Assembly: GCA_903828565.1 (NCBI GenBank)
Contig: CAIKMQ010000032.1
Location: 124,001 to 188,000 of the forward strand
Direction of reading: 5' to 3'
From: an uncultured Leptolinea sp.
GTDB taxonomy: Bacteria > Chloroflexota > Anaerolineae > Anaerolineales > Anaerolineaceae
DNA length: 64,000 bases
The position numbers and the translations under genes are program-made. This document shows positions 45,177 to 52,937 of the stretch, one piece after another. The notes below the pieces were generated by a model, which was not told the DNA's origin, made no database searches, and was given only the letters and a program-made list of their open reading frames with translations. Within the stretch, counting starts at the first letter, position 1; the number at the start of each line of letters is the position of its first letter.

Positions 45177-45977
45177 TTGATCCGTGGTGGTGGAGACCTG
45201 GCCAGCGGCGCGGCGTACAGGCTAATGCGCTGTGGGATCGCCTGCCTGATTACAGAGTTGCCTGAACCCTTGAGCGTACGGCGCCTTGTCAGCTTTTCCA
45301 CCGCCATCCAAACGGGCAGCATTCAGGTGGAACGGATGACAGCCACGCGTGTAAAGGCGATCGATGAGATCCACAGGGTGATGGATCGCGGCGACATCCC
45401 TGTGATTGCTGATCCCGCCCTGGAAATAACCGGAAGTCTGAGACCGGCAGTAGTGATAGACGCCAGGCTGCGCAAGCGATACATTCATGAAGCAACACTT
45501 AGCACCCAGGATATCATCGGGTTGGGGCCCGGTTTCATCGCCGGTGTGAATTGCCTGGCGGTCATTGAAACGAACCGCGGTCCGAATTTGGGGCGCGTGA
45601 TCTGGCATGGCAGCACAGAGCCGGATACCGGCCGTCCTGAGCAAGTACAAGAACATTCCGAGACGAGGGTTTTGCGCGCACCTGCAGAAGGCCACCTGCA
45701 AAACAGATTCGCCATCCAGGACCTTGTGAGGGCAGGAGATATCATTACAACGATCGATGGGTATAATCTCTGTGCTGCTTTTGATGGTGTCATTCGCGGA
45801 CTGTTAGTTGATGGAACGCAAGTAAAAACAGGTATGAAAATCGGAGATATCGATCCACGCGGAAAGCCGGAGTTGGCTATTCGCATCTCAGATAAAGCCC
45901 TGGCAGTCGGCGGTGGTGTGCTGGAGGCGGTTCTGACGGATATTGAAAGGCGAAAACTCCTGCTAGGCAAACCATGA
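45177..45977 (+). CDS. yqeB: YqeB, selenium-dependent molybdenum hydroxylase accessory protein (EF2563 family)
   Basis: A 266-residue protein of the YqeB/EF2563 family. The start has a Rossmann-like LIRGGGDLASGAAYRLMRCG, followed by ITELPEPLSVRRLVSFSTAI and GLGPGFIAGVNCLAVIETNRG, all typical. The family co-occurs with selenium-dependent molybdenum hydroxylases and selD and is thought to help install the labile selenium; the mechanism is unproven. The only standard start codon is TTG at 45177, which leaves beta-strand 1 trimmed. The frame is open further upstream without ATG or GTG, so a rare start cannot be ruled out. It overlaps the next gene by 4 bases. Confidence 0.88.
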   Translation: MIRGGGDLASGAAYRLMRCGIACLITELPEPLSVRRLVSFSTAIQTGSIQVERMTATRVKAIDEIHRVMDRGDIPVIADPALEITGSLRPAVVIDARLRKRYIHEATLSTQDIIGLGPGFIAGVNCLAVIETNRGPNLGRVIWHGSTEPDTGRPEQVQEHSETRVLRAPAEGHLQNRFAIQDLVRAGDIITTIDGYNLCAAFDGVIRGLLVDGTQVKTGMKIGDIDPRGKPELAIRISDKALAVGGGVLEAVLTDIERRKLLLGKP

Positions 45978-47326
45978 AACTGCATGAAATATTACGGCTC
46001 GATGAACCGTGCCAAGTAGCTGTCTGTGGCGCAGGGGGAAAGACATCAACGCTATGGCGCCTGGCCGAAAGTCTCACAGGCCAAGTGATCATTACGACCA
46101 CCACTCACCTGTCCGTCGGTCAGGTATCCCGGGTAGAGAAACAGATCCGTATAGGTCCTGATGACGAGTTGTCGCAGGTCGACTGGCGATCATTACCAAA
46201 GCTGGCCAGCATCACGGGGGTATGTGTGGATGGTGACCGGTTGAGCGGATTATCCCACTCCCAAATGACCACCTTATTGTCTGCTGCCAAAGAATGGGGT
46301 ATTTCGGTGCTAGTGGAAGCCGATGGAGCGAGGAGTCTCCCCCTCAAAGCCCCGGCTGCCCATGAACCGGTCATCCCTGCAGAGATCGAAACTGTCATTG
46401 TTTTGGCCGGCTTATCAGCGGTCAGCAAAGGGTTGAATGAATCAACTGTCTTTCGTGCCGCGGAGTTCAGCCATCTGACTGGTGTGGAAATGGAGGGCAA
46501 TATCTCACCGGAAGCAGTAGCTGCACTCACAAATCATCCGGATGGTGGGTTGAAGGGAATACCCGATAAAGCCAGGCGCGTGCTGATCTTGAATCAGCTG
46601 GATATGCTGGATGACCCTGTACGGGCAATGCGCATAGCCAATCTATGCGAAGATACTTACGAAAGCATCATCATCGGATCCATGGGAACCGCCCAAAGCC
46701 AGCCTCATGTAGCTGCCCGGGTGGAACGGGTTGCATGCATTATTCTGGCGGCGGGTGGATCCACTCGATTGAGTGGCCTTCCAAAAGGAGCACTCGATTT
46801 TGACGGATCACCGCTTGTTTTACGGGCGGTAAGAACTGCAGAAGAAGCAGGGATGGATCCTGTAGTGGTTGTCAGCGGATACGGCTCTGCTGAGTTGGAA
46901 AAAATCCTGGGTAGTGATCATCCTTACCCGATTGCCTATAATCCTGATTGGCAGGAAGGTCAGGCGACATCTATTCGGGCCGGGCTGCAATACCTGCAAG
47001 AGGGAGCGTCAGGCAATTTCAATGCTGTCATCTTCATGCTTGTAGATCAACCTTTCGTCACCCCGGAACTGCTGAACAAACTGGTGGAATTGCATCAGAC
47101 ACAATTATCTCCAATCGTTGCACCATTGGTGGATGGTACGCGCGCCAACCCGGTACTGTTTGATCGGGTGACGTTTAGTGAATTGATGCGCTTGCAGGGT
47201 GATATGGGCGGTCGGGCGATCATGGGCTATTTTCCTCACTCCTGGCTACCCTGGTTGGACAAGAGGGTTTTGTTGGATATTGATACTCCGGCAGATCTGG
47301 AGAGGTGTATCCGTGAAATCAGATAA
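45974..47326 (+). CDS. yqeC: YqeC-MocA fusion protein
   Basis: A 450-residue two-domain protein. Residues 1-250 are YqeC, a P-loop-like accessory protein of selenium-dependent molybdenum hydroxylases (CGAGGKTSTLWRLAESL near residues 18-34, TTTTHL, LVEADGARSLPLKAPA, VLAGLSAVSKGLNES). Residues about 252-450 are a MobA/MocA-like nucleotidyltransferase beginning CIILAAGGSTRLSGLPKGAL, which would attach CMP (or GMP) to molybdopterin. In E. coli and many others these are separate genes. The fusion links the two steps physically. The 3' end overlaps the next, second MocA gene by 14 bases. Confidence 0.9.
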   Translation: MKLHEILRLDEPCQVAVCGAGGKTSTLWRLAESLTGQVIITTTTHLSVGQVSRVEKQIRIGPDDELSQVDWRSLPKLASITGVCVDGDRLSGLSHSQMTTLLSAAKEWGISVLVEADGARSLPLKAPAAHEPVIPAEIETVIVLAGLSAVSKGLNESTVFRAAEFSHLTGVEMEGNISPEAVAALTNHPDGGLKGIPDKARRVLILNQLDMLDDPVRAMRIANLCEDTYESIIIGSMGTAQSQPHVAARVERVACIILAAGGSTRLSGLPKGALDFDGSPLVLRAVRTAEEAGMDPVVVVSGYGSAELEKILGSDHPYPIAYNPDWQEGQATSIRAGLQYLQEGASGNFNAVIFMLVDQPFVTPELLNKLVELHQTQLSPIVAPLVDGTRANPVLFDRVTFSELMRLQGDMGGRAIMGYFPHSWLPWLDKRVLLDIDTPADLERCIREIR

Positions 47327-47948
47327 AAAACCAATCAGTGCGATCGTTCTGGCCGCCGGCCTTTCCAGCAGGATGGGTGAGCAAAAACTGTTGCTTCCCT
47401 GGCAGGGTAGTACGGTTATTGGCAGGGTAGTAGATACATTGCTCTCGGCTAGTATTGAGGATGTTATTGTGGTGACAGGCAGGGATGCCAACCTGGTGAC
47501 AGCCGAATTGCGAAGCCGGCAGGCGACTTTGGTTTTCAATCCACATTATTCCAATGGGAACATGGTGGATTCATTAAAAACCGGTATCCTTGCGATGAAT
47601 GAATGCAACGAAGCCTTTTTGCTGGTGTTAGGTGATCAACCTCAGATGGAGGTGGACACAGTGCAGAGAGTCGTACACGCTTGGTGTAACCATCCACAGC
47701 TGCTTTGCATCCCCAGTTGGAATATGCGGCGTGGGCATCCCTGGGTGGTACCTGCGGCATTCCGCAAAGATATTCTGCAGCTCCCGGATGGAAAAACGAT
47801 GCGTGATTTTCTCGGCGCGCGTTCAGCACAAATCCATTATGTGTTGGTGGAAACACCGACCATTCTGGCGGACCTGGATACACGTGAAGAGTATGACGCA
47901 GCAATAAAGGGAATGAAATTAACAGGCAGAAAGGAGAAGAAGGATTAA
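47313..47948 (+). CDS. mocA: Molybdenum cofactor cytidylyltransferase (MocA-like)
   Basis: A 211-residue nucleotidyltransferase with AIVLAAGLSSRMGEQKLLLP at residues 9-28, the family nucleotide-binding loop, LVLGDQPQM with the metal Asp near 103, and RRGHPWVVPAAFR near 142. MocA makes molybdopterin cytosine dinucleotide, the cofactor form used by xanthine dehydrogenase-like enzymes. GTG 47313 was chosen because AGAGG lies 7 bases upstream. It is the second such domain in a row after the YqeC-MocA fusion and the last gene of the array. The alternative is MobA (GTP), less likely given the hydroxylase context. Confidence 0.88.
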   Translation: MKSDKKPISAIVLAAGLSSRMGEQKLLLPWQGSTVIGRVVDTLLSASIEDVIVVTGRDANLVTAELRSRQATLVFNPHYSNGNMVDSLKTGILAMNECNEAFLLVLGDQPQMEVDTVQRVVHAWCNHPQLLCIPSWNMRRGHPWVVPAAFRKDILQLPDGKTMRDFLGARSAQIHYVLVETPTILADLDTREEYDAAIKGMKLTGRKEKKD

Positions 47949-47950
47949 GG

Positions 47951-47956
47951 TATAAT
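47951..47956 (+). promoter_or_regulatory. -10 box of glmS
   Basis: A perfect TATAAT starts 2 bases after the mocA stop and sets a transcription start near 47963, about 16 bases before the ribozyme cleavage site. No clear -35 is seen. Confidence 0.55.
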
Positions 47957-47978
47957 AGAAAAACTGGGATCTGGAACC

Positions 47979-48165
47979 AGCGCATGGCTCTGTACAACAG
48001 AGTGACGAGGATGAAGGTTCTTTACCGCAAGGTAAAGCTAACCGTTCCAACGGGAAAATCGAAAGATCAGCGGAAGCCTTCCGGGTGAAATATCACCCGC
48101 CATACCCCCAGGATAAAACATCACCTGCTTTAGTGGCAGGATTCTATTCCCACCTGTTCTCTGGG
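47979..48165 (+). ncRNA. glmS self-cleaving ribozyme
   Basis: The leader of glmS carries the conserved core of the glucosamine-6-phosphate-activated glmS ribozyme. AGCGC at 47979-47983 marks the cleavage site (between A47979 and G47980). Helix P2 is 47988-47992 with 47998-48002, followed by GACGAGG at 48004-48010. GAAGG at 48013-48017 pairs with CCTTC at 48077-48081, with ATCGAAAG and GCGGAAGCC between or beside them as in known examples. A GGGTGA...TCACCC hairpin (48083-48097) and a 3' region with GATAAAACATCACC match P3.1/P4-like parts. An extra GNRA-capped hairpin (48019-48037) is inserted between the core segments. Cleavage when the product is abundant would lower glmS expression. The 3' boundary is approximate. 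Confidence 0.88.
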
Positions 48166-48190
48166 AGGGACTGCAACGCATGGAGGCTGC

Positions 48191-50032
48191 ATGTGCGGTA
48201 TTGTTGGGTATATCGGTAGCAAAGATGCCACAGGCATCATCCTGAATGGATTGAAGAAATTGGAATACCGCGGCTATGATTCTGCCGGTATTGCTGTTTT
48301 CAGCGACGGGAAATTATCCATCCGCCGGGGAGCAGGCAAATTGGAACACTTGATCGAGAAAGTGTCCTCAGACCCTGTGCATGGAAAGGTCGGGATCGGC
48401 CATACCCGCTGGGCGACACATGGTGAACCCAATGAAAGGAATGCCCATCCGCATGTGAGTAACAGCGGCAGCGTTGTCATCGTCCACAACGGTATTGTTG
48501 AGAACTTCAGAGCTTTGAAAGATGAATTGCTCACGATGGGGGTTAGTTTCAAGAGTGATACCGACTCCGAAGTAATCGTTCAGATGATTGAGCGTTACTA
48601 CCGCGAAACCGAATCGCTGGAAGAAGCCGTGGATAAAACACTGGCTCGCCTTAAAGGCGCACATGGAGTTGTTGTCCTTTCGGTCTGGGAACCGGATAAG
48701 ATCATTGCTGCGCGCATCGGCAATGCTGGCGGTGTTGTAATCGGACTTGGGGAGAATGAGAATTACGTTGCCTCAGATATCCCTGCGATACTTGAACATA
48801 CCCGCAAGATGATATTTCTCGAAAGCGGCGAGAAGGCCATTATTACCTCAAATAATGTTGAGGTGATGACCCTGGATGGGAAAGTAATCCACCCTCAGGT
48901 AAGTACTATTGGCTGGGATCCAGTTGCGGCTGAAAAGGGCGAGTATCGCCATTTTATGCAGAAAGAAATGTTCGAACAGGTGCGCTCCTTGACCGATACC
49001 TTGGCTGGAAGAGTCGATTTTGAAAAGGGGAAGATCTTTCTGGATGACTTGCACCTGGATGCTTCATTGGCGCGCAGGATCAAACGCATCTACATCACTG
49101 CCTGCGGTACAGCTGCCCATGCCGGAATGATCGGTAAAATGCTGATAGAAAAGATCGCAAGAGTACCGGTGGAAGTACGGATCGCCTCAGAGTTTCGCTA
49201 CGAAGAACCCATTCTGGATGCCGACACGGTCGTGCTGGCTATCAGCCAGAGCGGTGAGACCGCGGACACGCTGGCAGCGATGGAAGAAGGCCGCGCAGGC
49301 GGTGCGATTCTTTGGTCCATTGTGAATGCAATCGGTTCGCAAGCCATGCGCATCGCCAGCGGCTGCATCTCCATGCAGACTGGTCCGGAGATCGGTGTGG
49401 CATCCACCAAAGCATTTACCGCGCCGCTGGTGGACTTGTATATGCTGGCAGTTTTACTAGCTGACCTGCGGGGTGTGATCACTCAGGAGGAAAGAAAAAC
49501 ACTTGTGGAAGACCTGCGTCTTGTGCCAGACCTCGTGGGCCAGTGCCTGGATCGGGAAACGGAAGTGATCCATGCGGCGGAAGCCATCCGTGAAGCTGAA
49601 ACAGCGTTCTACCTCGGCCGTGGGATCAATATGCCCATCGCTTACGAAGGGGCATTGAAGTTAAAGGAAATCTCCTATATCCACGCGGAAGGGTACCCTG
49701 CGGGTGAAATGAAGCATGGGCCAATCGCCCTGATCGATCACGAAATGCCGGTGATCGTCATTGCACCGGATGATCCCTGGTATGAAAAGATGGTCAGTCA
49801 GATCGAACAGGTGAAAGCACGCGGTGGAACGGTGGTAGCAGTTGCCACTGATGGTGACCAAAAGATCCAGGCGCTGGCAGACATCGTATTATGGGTACCC
49901 CGTGTACCCTGGATGCTCAGCCCAGTGATCACAGTCATCCCTCTGCAAATGTTGGCTTACCATATTGCGGTGTTACGCGGGTTGGATGTTGATCAGCCGC
50001 GTAACCTGGCAAAATCAGTCACTGTGGAGTAA
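48191..50032 (+). CDS. glmS: Glutamine--fructose-6-phosphate aminotransferase (GlmS)
   Basis: A 613-residue cytoplasmic enzyme that makes glucosamine 6-phosphate from fructose 6-phosphate and glutamine, the first step to UDP-GlcNAc and peptidoglycan. The class II glutaminase domain starts with Cys2 (MCGIVGYIGS), with LEYRGYDSAG and HTRWATHGEPNERNAHPH. Two SIS isomerase domains follow (about 290-430 and 460-605), with ITACGTAAHAG, SQSGETADTLAAM and the C-terminal DQPRNLAKSVTVE. Length is typical. GGAGG lies 4 bases before the ATG. Expression is probably controlled by the ribozyme in the leader. Confidence 0.97.
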   Translation: MCGIVGYIGSKDATGIILNGLKKLEYRGYDSAGIAVFSDGKLSIRRGAGKLEHLIEKVSSDPVHGKVGIGHTRWATHGEPNERNAHPHVSNSGSVVIVHNGIVENFRALKDELLTMGVSFKSDTDSEVIVQMIERYYRETESLEEAVDKTLARLKGAHGVVVLSVWEPDKIIAARIGNAGGVVIGLGENENYVASDIPAILEHTRKMIFLESGEKAIITSNNVEVMTLDGKVIHPQVSTIGWDPVAAEKGEYRHFMQKEMFEQVRSLTDTLAGRVDFEKGKIFLDDLHLDASLARRIKRIYITACGTAAHAGMIGKMLIEKIARVPVEVRIASEFRYEEPILDADTVVLAISQSGETADTLAAMEEGRAGGAILWSIVNAIGSQAMRIASGCISMQTGPEIGVASTKAFTAPLVDLYMLAVLLADLRGVITQEERKTLVEDLRLVPDLVGQCLDRETEVIHAAEAIREAETAFYLGRGINMPIAYEGALKLKEISYIHAEGYPAGEMKHGPIALIDHEMPVIVIAPDDPWYEKMVSQIEQVKARGGTVVAVATDGDQKIQALADIVLWVPRVPWMLSPVITVIPLQMLAYHIAVLRGLDVDQPRNLAKSVTVE

Positions 50033-50036
50033 GTAT

Positions 50037-51494
50037 CTATCGTCCAGGGCGCTTGCGGTTGCGTGGGCGCCCTGAGATATCACTACCAGGTTGGCGCGGC
50101 TGCAGTTTTCTATTGGATGCAGCAGATGACATCTCAGAGCTTACCGGCGGATGGAAATTCGTCTGGTAAAAATCATCCAGAAGCATGGCCAGTAACGGCC
50201 GTTCATCCTCATTTTGTGCCAATTCCCCTGCAAGCCTTAAAAAGCGCTGCATCCGTTCGGTTTGCAGCTTATCTCTACCCCGCAGATGGTTTTCCAGCAA
50301 GCTGATCACGCGTTCACCGGCTATCTGAGCTACTTGCTCATCATCCGGCAGTTGTAATTCCTGAAATTCGATCTGATAGGCCTTCCCGATGCGCAGCAGC
50401 GTAGCTTTTTCCAGGGTATTGACGAGTGTGATGGCTGTACCGCTGGCACCGGCTCTGCCAGTTCGGCCGGCGCGATGGATGTAGGATTCCAGATCCTCTG
50501 GCGGCTCATACTGGATGACGTGTGACAGATCTGGTAAGTCAATACCGCGGGCAGCGACGTCCGTGGCGATCAGGAAGCGTAAACTGCCAGCACGGACACG
50601 TGTCATCACGTTCTCCCGGGAGGATTGTGATAGGTTGCTGGTGATATCATCCGCGTCATACCCGAAGCGTTGCAGCACGGTCGTGACATATTCGACACGC
50701 ACTTTGGTATTACAGAAGATCAGAGCTGAAGAGGGGTTCTCCATTTCGATGATCCGAATGAGCGAACGGTCTTTATCCATGCCTGGAACGGAATAAAAGA
50801 CGTGCTGAACTTCTGAGACATGCACATGGTCGCTCGAGAGATTCAAAAAACCGGGGGAATGCATGAATTGGTCGGACAACCTGATCACTTCCACCGGGTA
50901 GGTGGCTGAAAACATATAGGTACTGACTTTATGGCCTGGCAGATAACTTTGCACGCGGCGCATATCCGGGTAAAAACCCATAGAAAGCATGCGGTCCGCT
51001 TCATCAAAGATCAACACTCGCAGGCGGTCCAGCTTCAAGGTTTTACGCATCAGGTGGTCCAGCACCCGCCCCGGCGTGCCTACCACCAGTTGGGAACCTT
51101 CAGATAATGATGCCAGCTGATCGCGGTAACCCACCCCGCCGTACAGAACAGCCACGCGCAGTGATGAGCCTGCAAAAAGCATTTTTGCCTCATGTTCCAC
51201 CTGGAGCGCGAGTTCTCTGGTGGGGACGAGAACCAGCGACTGAGTGGTCTCTTCGCGCGGGTTCAATAATTCCAGCATCGGTAATAGGTAAGCACCGGTT
51301 TTTCCGCTGCCCGTACGGGATTGGATCATCGTATCGCGGCTGGCAAACAGGTAAGGGATGGCGCGTGCCTGAACTGCAGTTAATTCTGTCCAGCTCGCCA
51401 ACGCTGCTCCATCTTTCAACCTCTGTGGAAGGTCATCCATTCGGGCAAGGGGCAAGTCTGGCATTTGCGGCGCATCAGATAGTTCATCTGGCAT
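50037..51494 (-). CDS. DEAD-box ATP-dependent RNA helicase
   Basis: A 485-residue RNA helicase. Motifs in order: SRTGSGKT (Walker A, near residue 60), PTRELALQVE, GTPGRVLDHL, FDEADRML (DEAD box), SATYP, FCNTKVRVEYV, TDVAARGIDLP and HRAGRTGRAG. The N-terminus lacks the usual aromatic before the Q motif but has LTAVQARAIP. The C-terminal 90 residues form a short helical region and a basic tail (RPRNRKRPGR) probably binding RNA. Bacterial members remodel ribosomal RNA and mRNA. The stop lies 4 bases from the convergent glmS stop with no terminator between. GGAGA precedes the ATG by about 7 bases. Confidence 0.95.
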   Translation of the reverse strand: MPDELSDAPQMPDLPLARMDDLPQRLKDGAALASWTELTAVQARAIPYLFASRDTMIQSRTGSGKTGAYLLPMLELLNPREETTQSLVLVPTRELALQVEHEAKMLFAGSSLRVAVLYGGVGYRDQLASLSEGSQLVVGTPGRVLDHLMRKTLKLDRLRVLIFDEADRMLSMGFYPDMRRVQSYLPGHKVSTYMFSATYPVEVIRLSDQFMHSPGFLNLSSDHVHVSEVQHVFYSVPGMDKDRSLIRIIEMENPSSALIFCNTKVRVEYVTTVLQRFGYDADDITSNLSQSSRENVMTRVRAGSLRFLIATDVAARGIDLPDLSHVIQYEPPEDLESYIHRAGRTGRAGASGTAITLVNTLEKATLLRIGKAYQIEFQELQLPDDEQVAQIAGERVISLLENHLRGRDKLQTERMQRFLRLAGELAQNEDERPLLAMLLDDFYQTNFHPPVSSEMSSAASNRKLQPRQPGSDISGRPRNRKRPGR

Positions 51495-51565
51495 GTGAAT
51501 TCTCCATTCGTGCCTGATTCATTCAGGCTAATATCATTGTAATACAGAAAAGCGGGAGAGCTTTT

Positions 51566-52162
51566 CTACTGTTTGAGAGAAAAAATACAAGCCGGGATTG
51601 TCATCGGGTCTGACCGGATTAATACCTGCGGTTGGGCTTTCCAACCTGTCAACTGGTGGATTAGCTGCTGATCGATCTGGCAAAGGACTGGGTATTTTTC
51701 AACCAATTGCAGGTATGGGCAACAGCGGAGCTTTATCAGTGGGTTCATGGGCCTGGCTTCCCACACTGCGCAATACCCGAGGGAGGATAGCTTTTCCACT
51801 CCCCATTGAAGCGGTTGGGCATGATCGGGGTGTGTACCATGTCTACTTGCGAGTATCTCTGCCAGCAGTACAGCCGTTTTATCAGCTTCATCGTGCGGGA
51901 TGAGTTGCAACAAAGCTTCAGACAATAACTCGAACCCCTGCCCCTGTTTAATGGGGCGAGCCGTATACGCATGAGCCGGCCGGCCAGCTCCATCGCCTGG
52001 TTTTCGGTAAACCCTGAATATCATGCCCGCTTGCATCAGGTGTTTCAGGTGGTAACGAACATCCGCAGGGGTCAGTGAAAAATGCCGTGCAAGCTCGGAT
52101 ACAGTTTGTGGGTGTGTTTGGCGTAGATGCTCCAGTATTCTCTCACTGGTTGGGTGATTCAT
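51566..52162 (-). CDS. ArsR/SufR-like HTH regulator with C-terminal cysteine cluster
   Basis: A 198-residue transcription factor. A winged helix lies at about residues 5-65 (ILEHLRQTHPQTVSELARHF, then ADVRYHLKHLMQAGMI). The C-terminal half has Cys at 131, 147, 148, 161 and 192 in the pattern LRCCPYLQLVEKYPVLCQ, reminiscent of SufR-like and related regulators where such cysteines bind an Fe-S cluster or metal. It is divergent from nuoB, so control of the nuo-mrp operon and of itself is likely but inferred. The AT-rich region at its start includes an inverted repeat (52175-52188). Confidence 0.8.
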   Translation of the reverse strand: MNHPTSERILEHLRQTHPQTVSELARHFSLTPADVRYHLKHLMQAGMIFRVYRKPGDGAGRPAHAYTARPIKQGQGFELLSEALLQLIPHDEADKTAVLLAEILASRHGTHPDHAQPLQWGVEKLSSLGYCAVWEARPMNPLIKLRCCPYLQLVEKYPVLCQIDQQLIHQLTGWKAQPQVLIRSDPMTIPACIFSLKQ

Positions 52163-52174
52163 GTATATATTATA

Positions 52175-52188
52175 TATCTAAAAAGATA
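52175..52188. promoter_or_regulatory. Candidate operator in the regulator-nuoB intergenic region
   Basis: TATCT and AGATA form a perfect 5-bp inverted repeat with a 4-base A spacer, 13 bases upstream of the regulator ATG in a nearly pure A/T stretch. Such a stretch may carry short palindromes by chance, so this is only a candidate site for autoregulation. Confidence 0.3.
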
Positions 52189-52211
52189 AATATAATTAGC
52201 ATAATTATTGC

Positions 52212-52239
52212 TTGACAGCATTCACCCCTCTGATACAAT
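52212..52239 (+). promoter_or_regulatory. Strong sigma-70-type promoter of the nuo operon
   Basis: A perfect TTGACA (52212-52217) and TACAAT (52234-52239) are 16 bases apart. Transcription would start near 52246, 32 bases before the nuoB ATG. Confidence 0.8.
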
Positions 52240-52277
52240 AACCTCAGGTAAGATACCCTCCCAAGAAAGAGAATCCC

Positions 52278-52937
52278 ATGAAAGAGAGCCTCAATTCACC
52301 TGGTGTCCAAATACCTGAAGAACTGTCAGGATTGGTAGCTATAACCACCCTGGACCGAATATACAACTGGGGACGCCGCAATTCCTTGTGGCCATTGATG
52401 TCCGGCCTGGCTTGTTGTGCCATTGAGATGATCTGTACCGCGGCGAGCCGCTATGACTTCTCACGGTTTGGCATGGAAGTTATGCGACCCAGCCCGCGAC
52501 AGGCAGATTTCATGCTGATTTCAGGTACCGTAACCAAAAAGATGGTTCCACAACTGGTACGCTTGTACAACCAGATGCCTGAGCCTAAGTATGTGGTCGC
52601 GATGGGGGCTTGTGCCTCAGGTGGCGGTCCTTTCAAAGAAGGATATTCTGTGGTTCCGGGTATCGATAAATTCCTGCCGGTGGACGTGTACATCCCCGGT
52701 TGCCCACCAACTCCACAGGCATTACTCAATGGATTGATGAAATTACAGGAAAAGATCGATCATCAGGCGTTGAAGACGGACGCGCACTGGTATAAGAAAG
52801 ATGGATCTGCGCCGATCCCTGTTCCCATACTTGGGCCGGATTTGATCGACTTGAGAAAGGTTGAGCAGATCCGCCTGGCTAGCCAGGTTCAGCAACCTGC
52901 CTCTGATGCGGACAATAATGAGGTGCCCCATGAGTGA
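52278..52937 (+). CDS. nuoB: NADH-quinone oxidoreductase subunit B (NuoB)
   Basis: A 219-residue complex I subunit that carries the N2 4Fe-4S cluster, the last electron donor before quinone. Ligands are the tandem Cys46-Cys47 in [10 protein letters not shown], Cys112 in GACASGG and Cys142 in IPGCPPTP. Conserved [18 protein letters not shown] lies between. The C-terminal 60 residues are an extension after the family core. The gene follows a strong promoter and overlaps nuoCD by 8 bases. Confidence 0.95.
   Translation: MKESLNSPGVQIPEELSGLVAITTLDRIYNWGRRNSLWPLMSGLACCAIEMICTAASRYDFSRFGMEVMRPSPRQADFMLISGTVTKKMVPQLVRLYNQMPEPKYVVAMGACASGGGPFKEGYSVVPGIDKFLPVDVYIPGCPPTPQALLNGLMKLQEKIDHQALKTDAHWYKKDGSAPIPVPILGPDLIDLRKVEQIRLASQVQQPASDADNNEVPHE

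Noticed and set aside
50045..50074. Hairpin near the end of the DEAD-box helicase gene, possible glmS terminator
   Set aside because: The 7-bp stem has a 16-base loop, lies in coding sequence for the Arg-rich tail and has no T run on either strand.
51512..51528. GCCTGA...TCAGGC inverted repeat upstream of the helicase gene
   Set aside because: Short and without a matching regulator or T run; could be chance in a 70-base gap.
51546..51567. Hairpin at the stop of the HTH regulator gene
   Set aside because: The stem is A/T-rich and no T run follows on the minus strand, so it is too weak to call a terminator.
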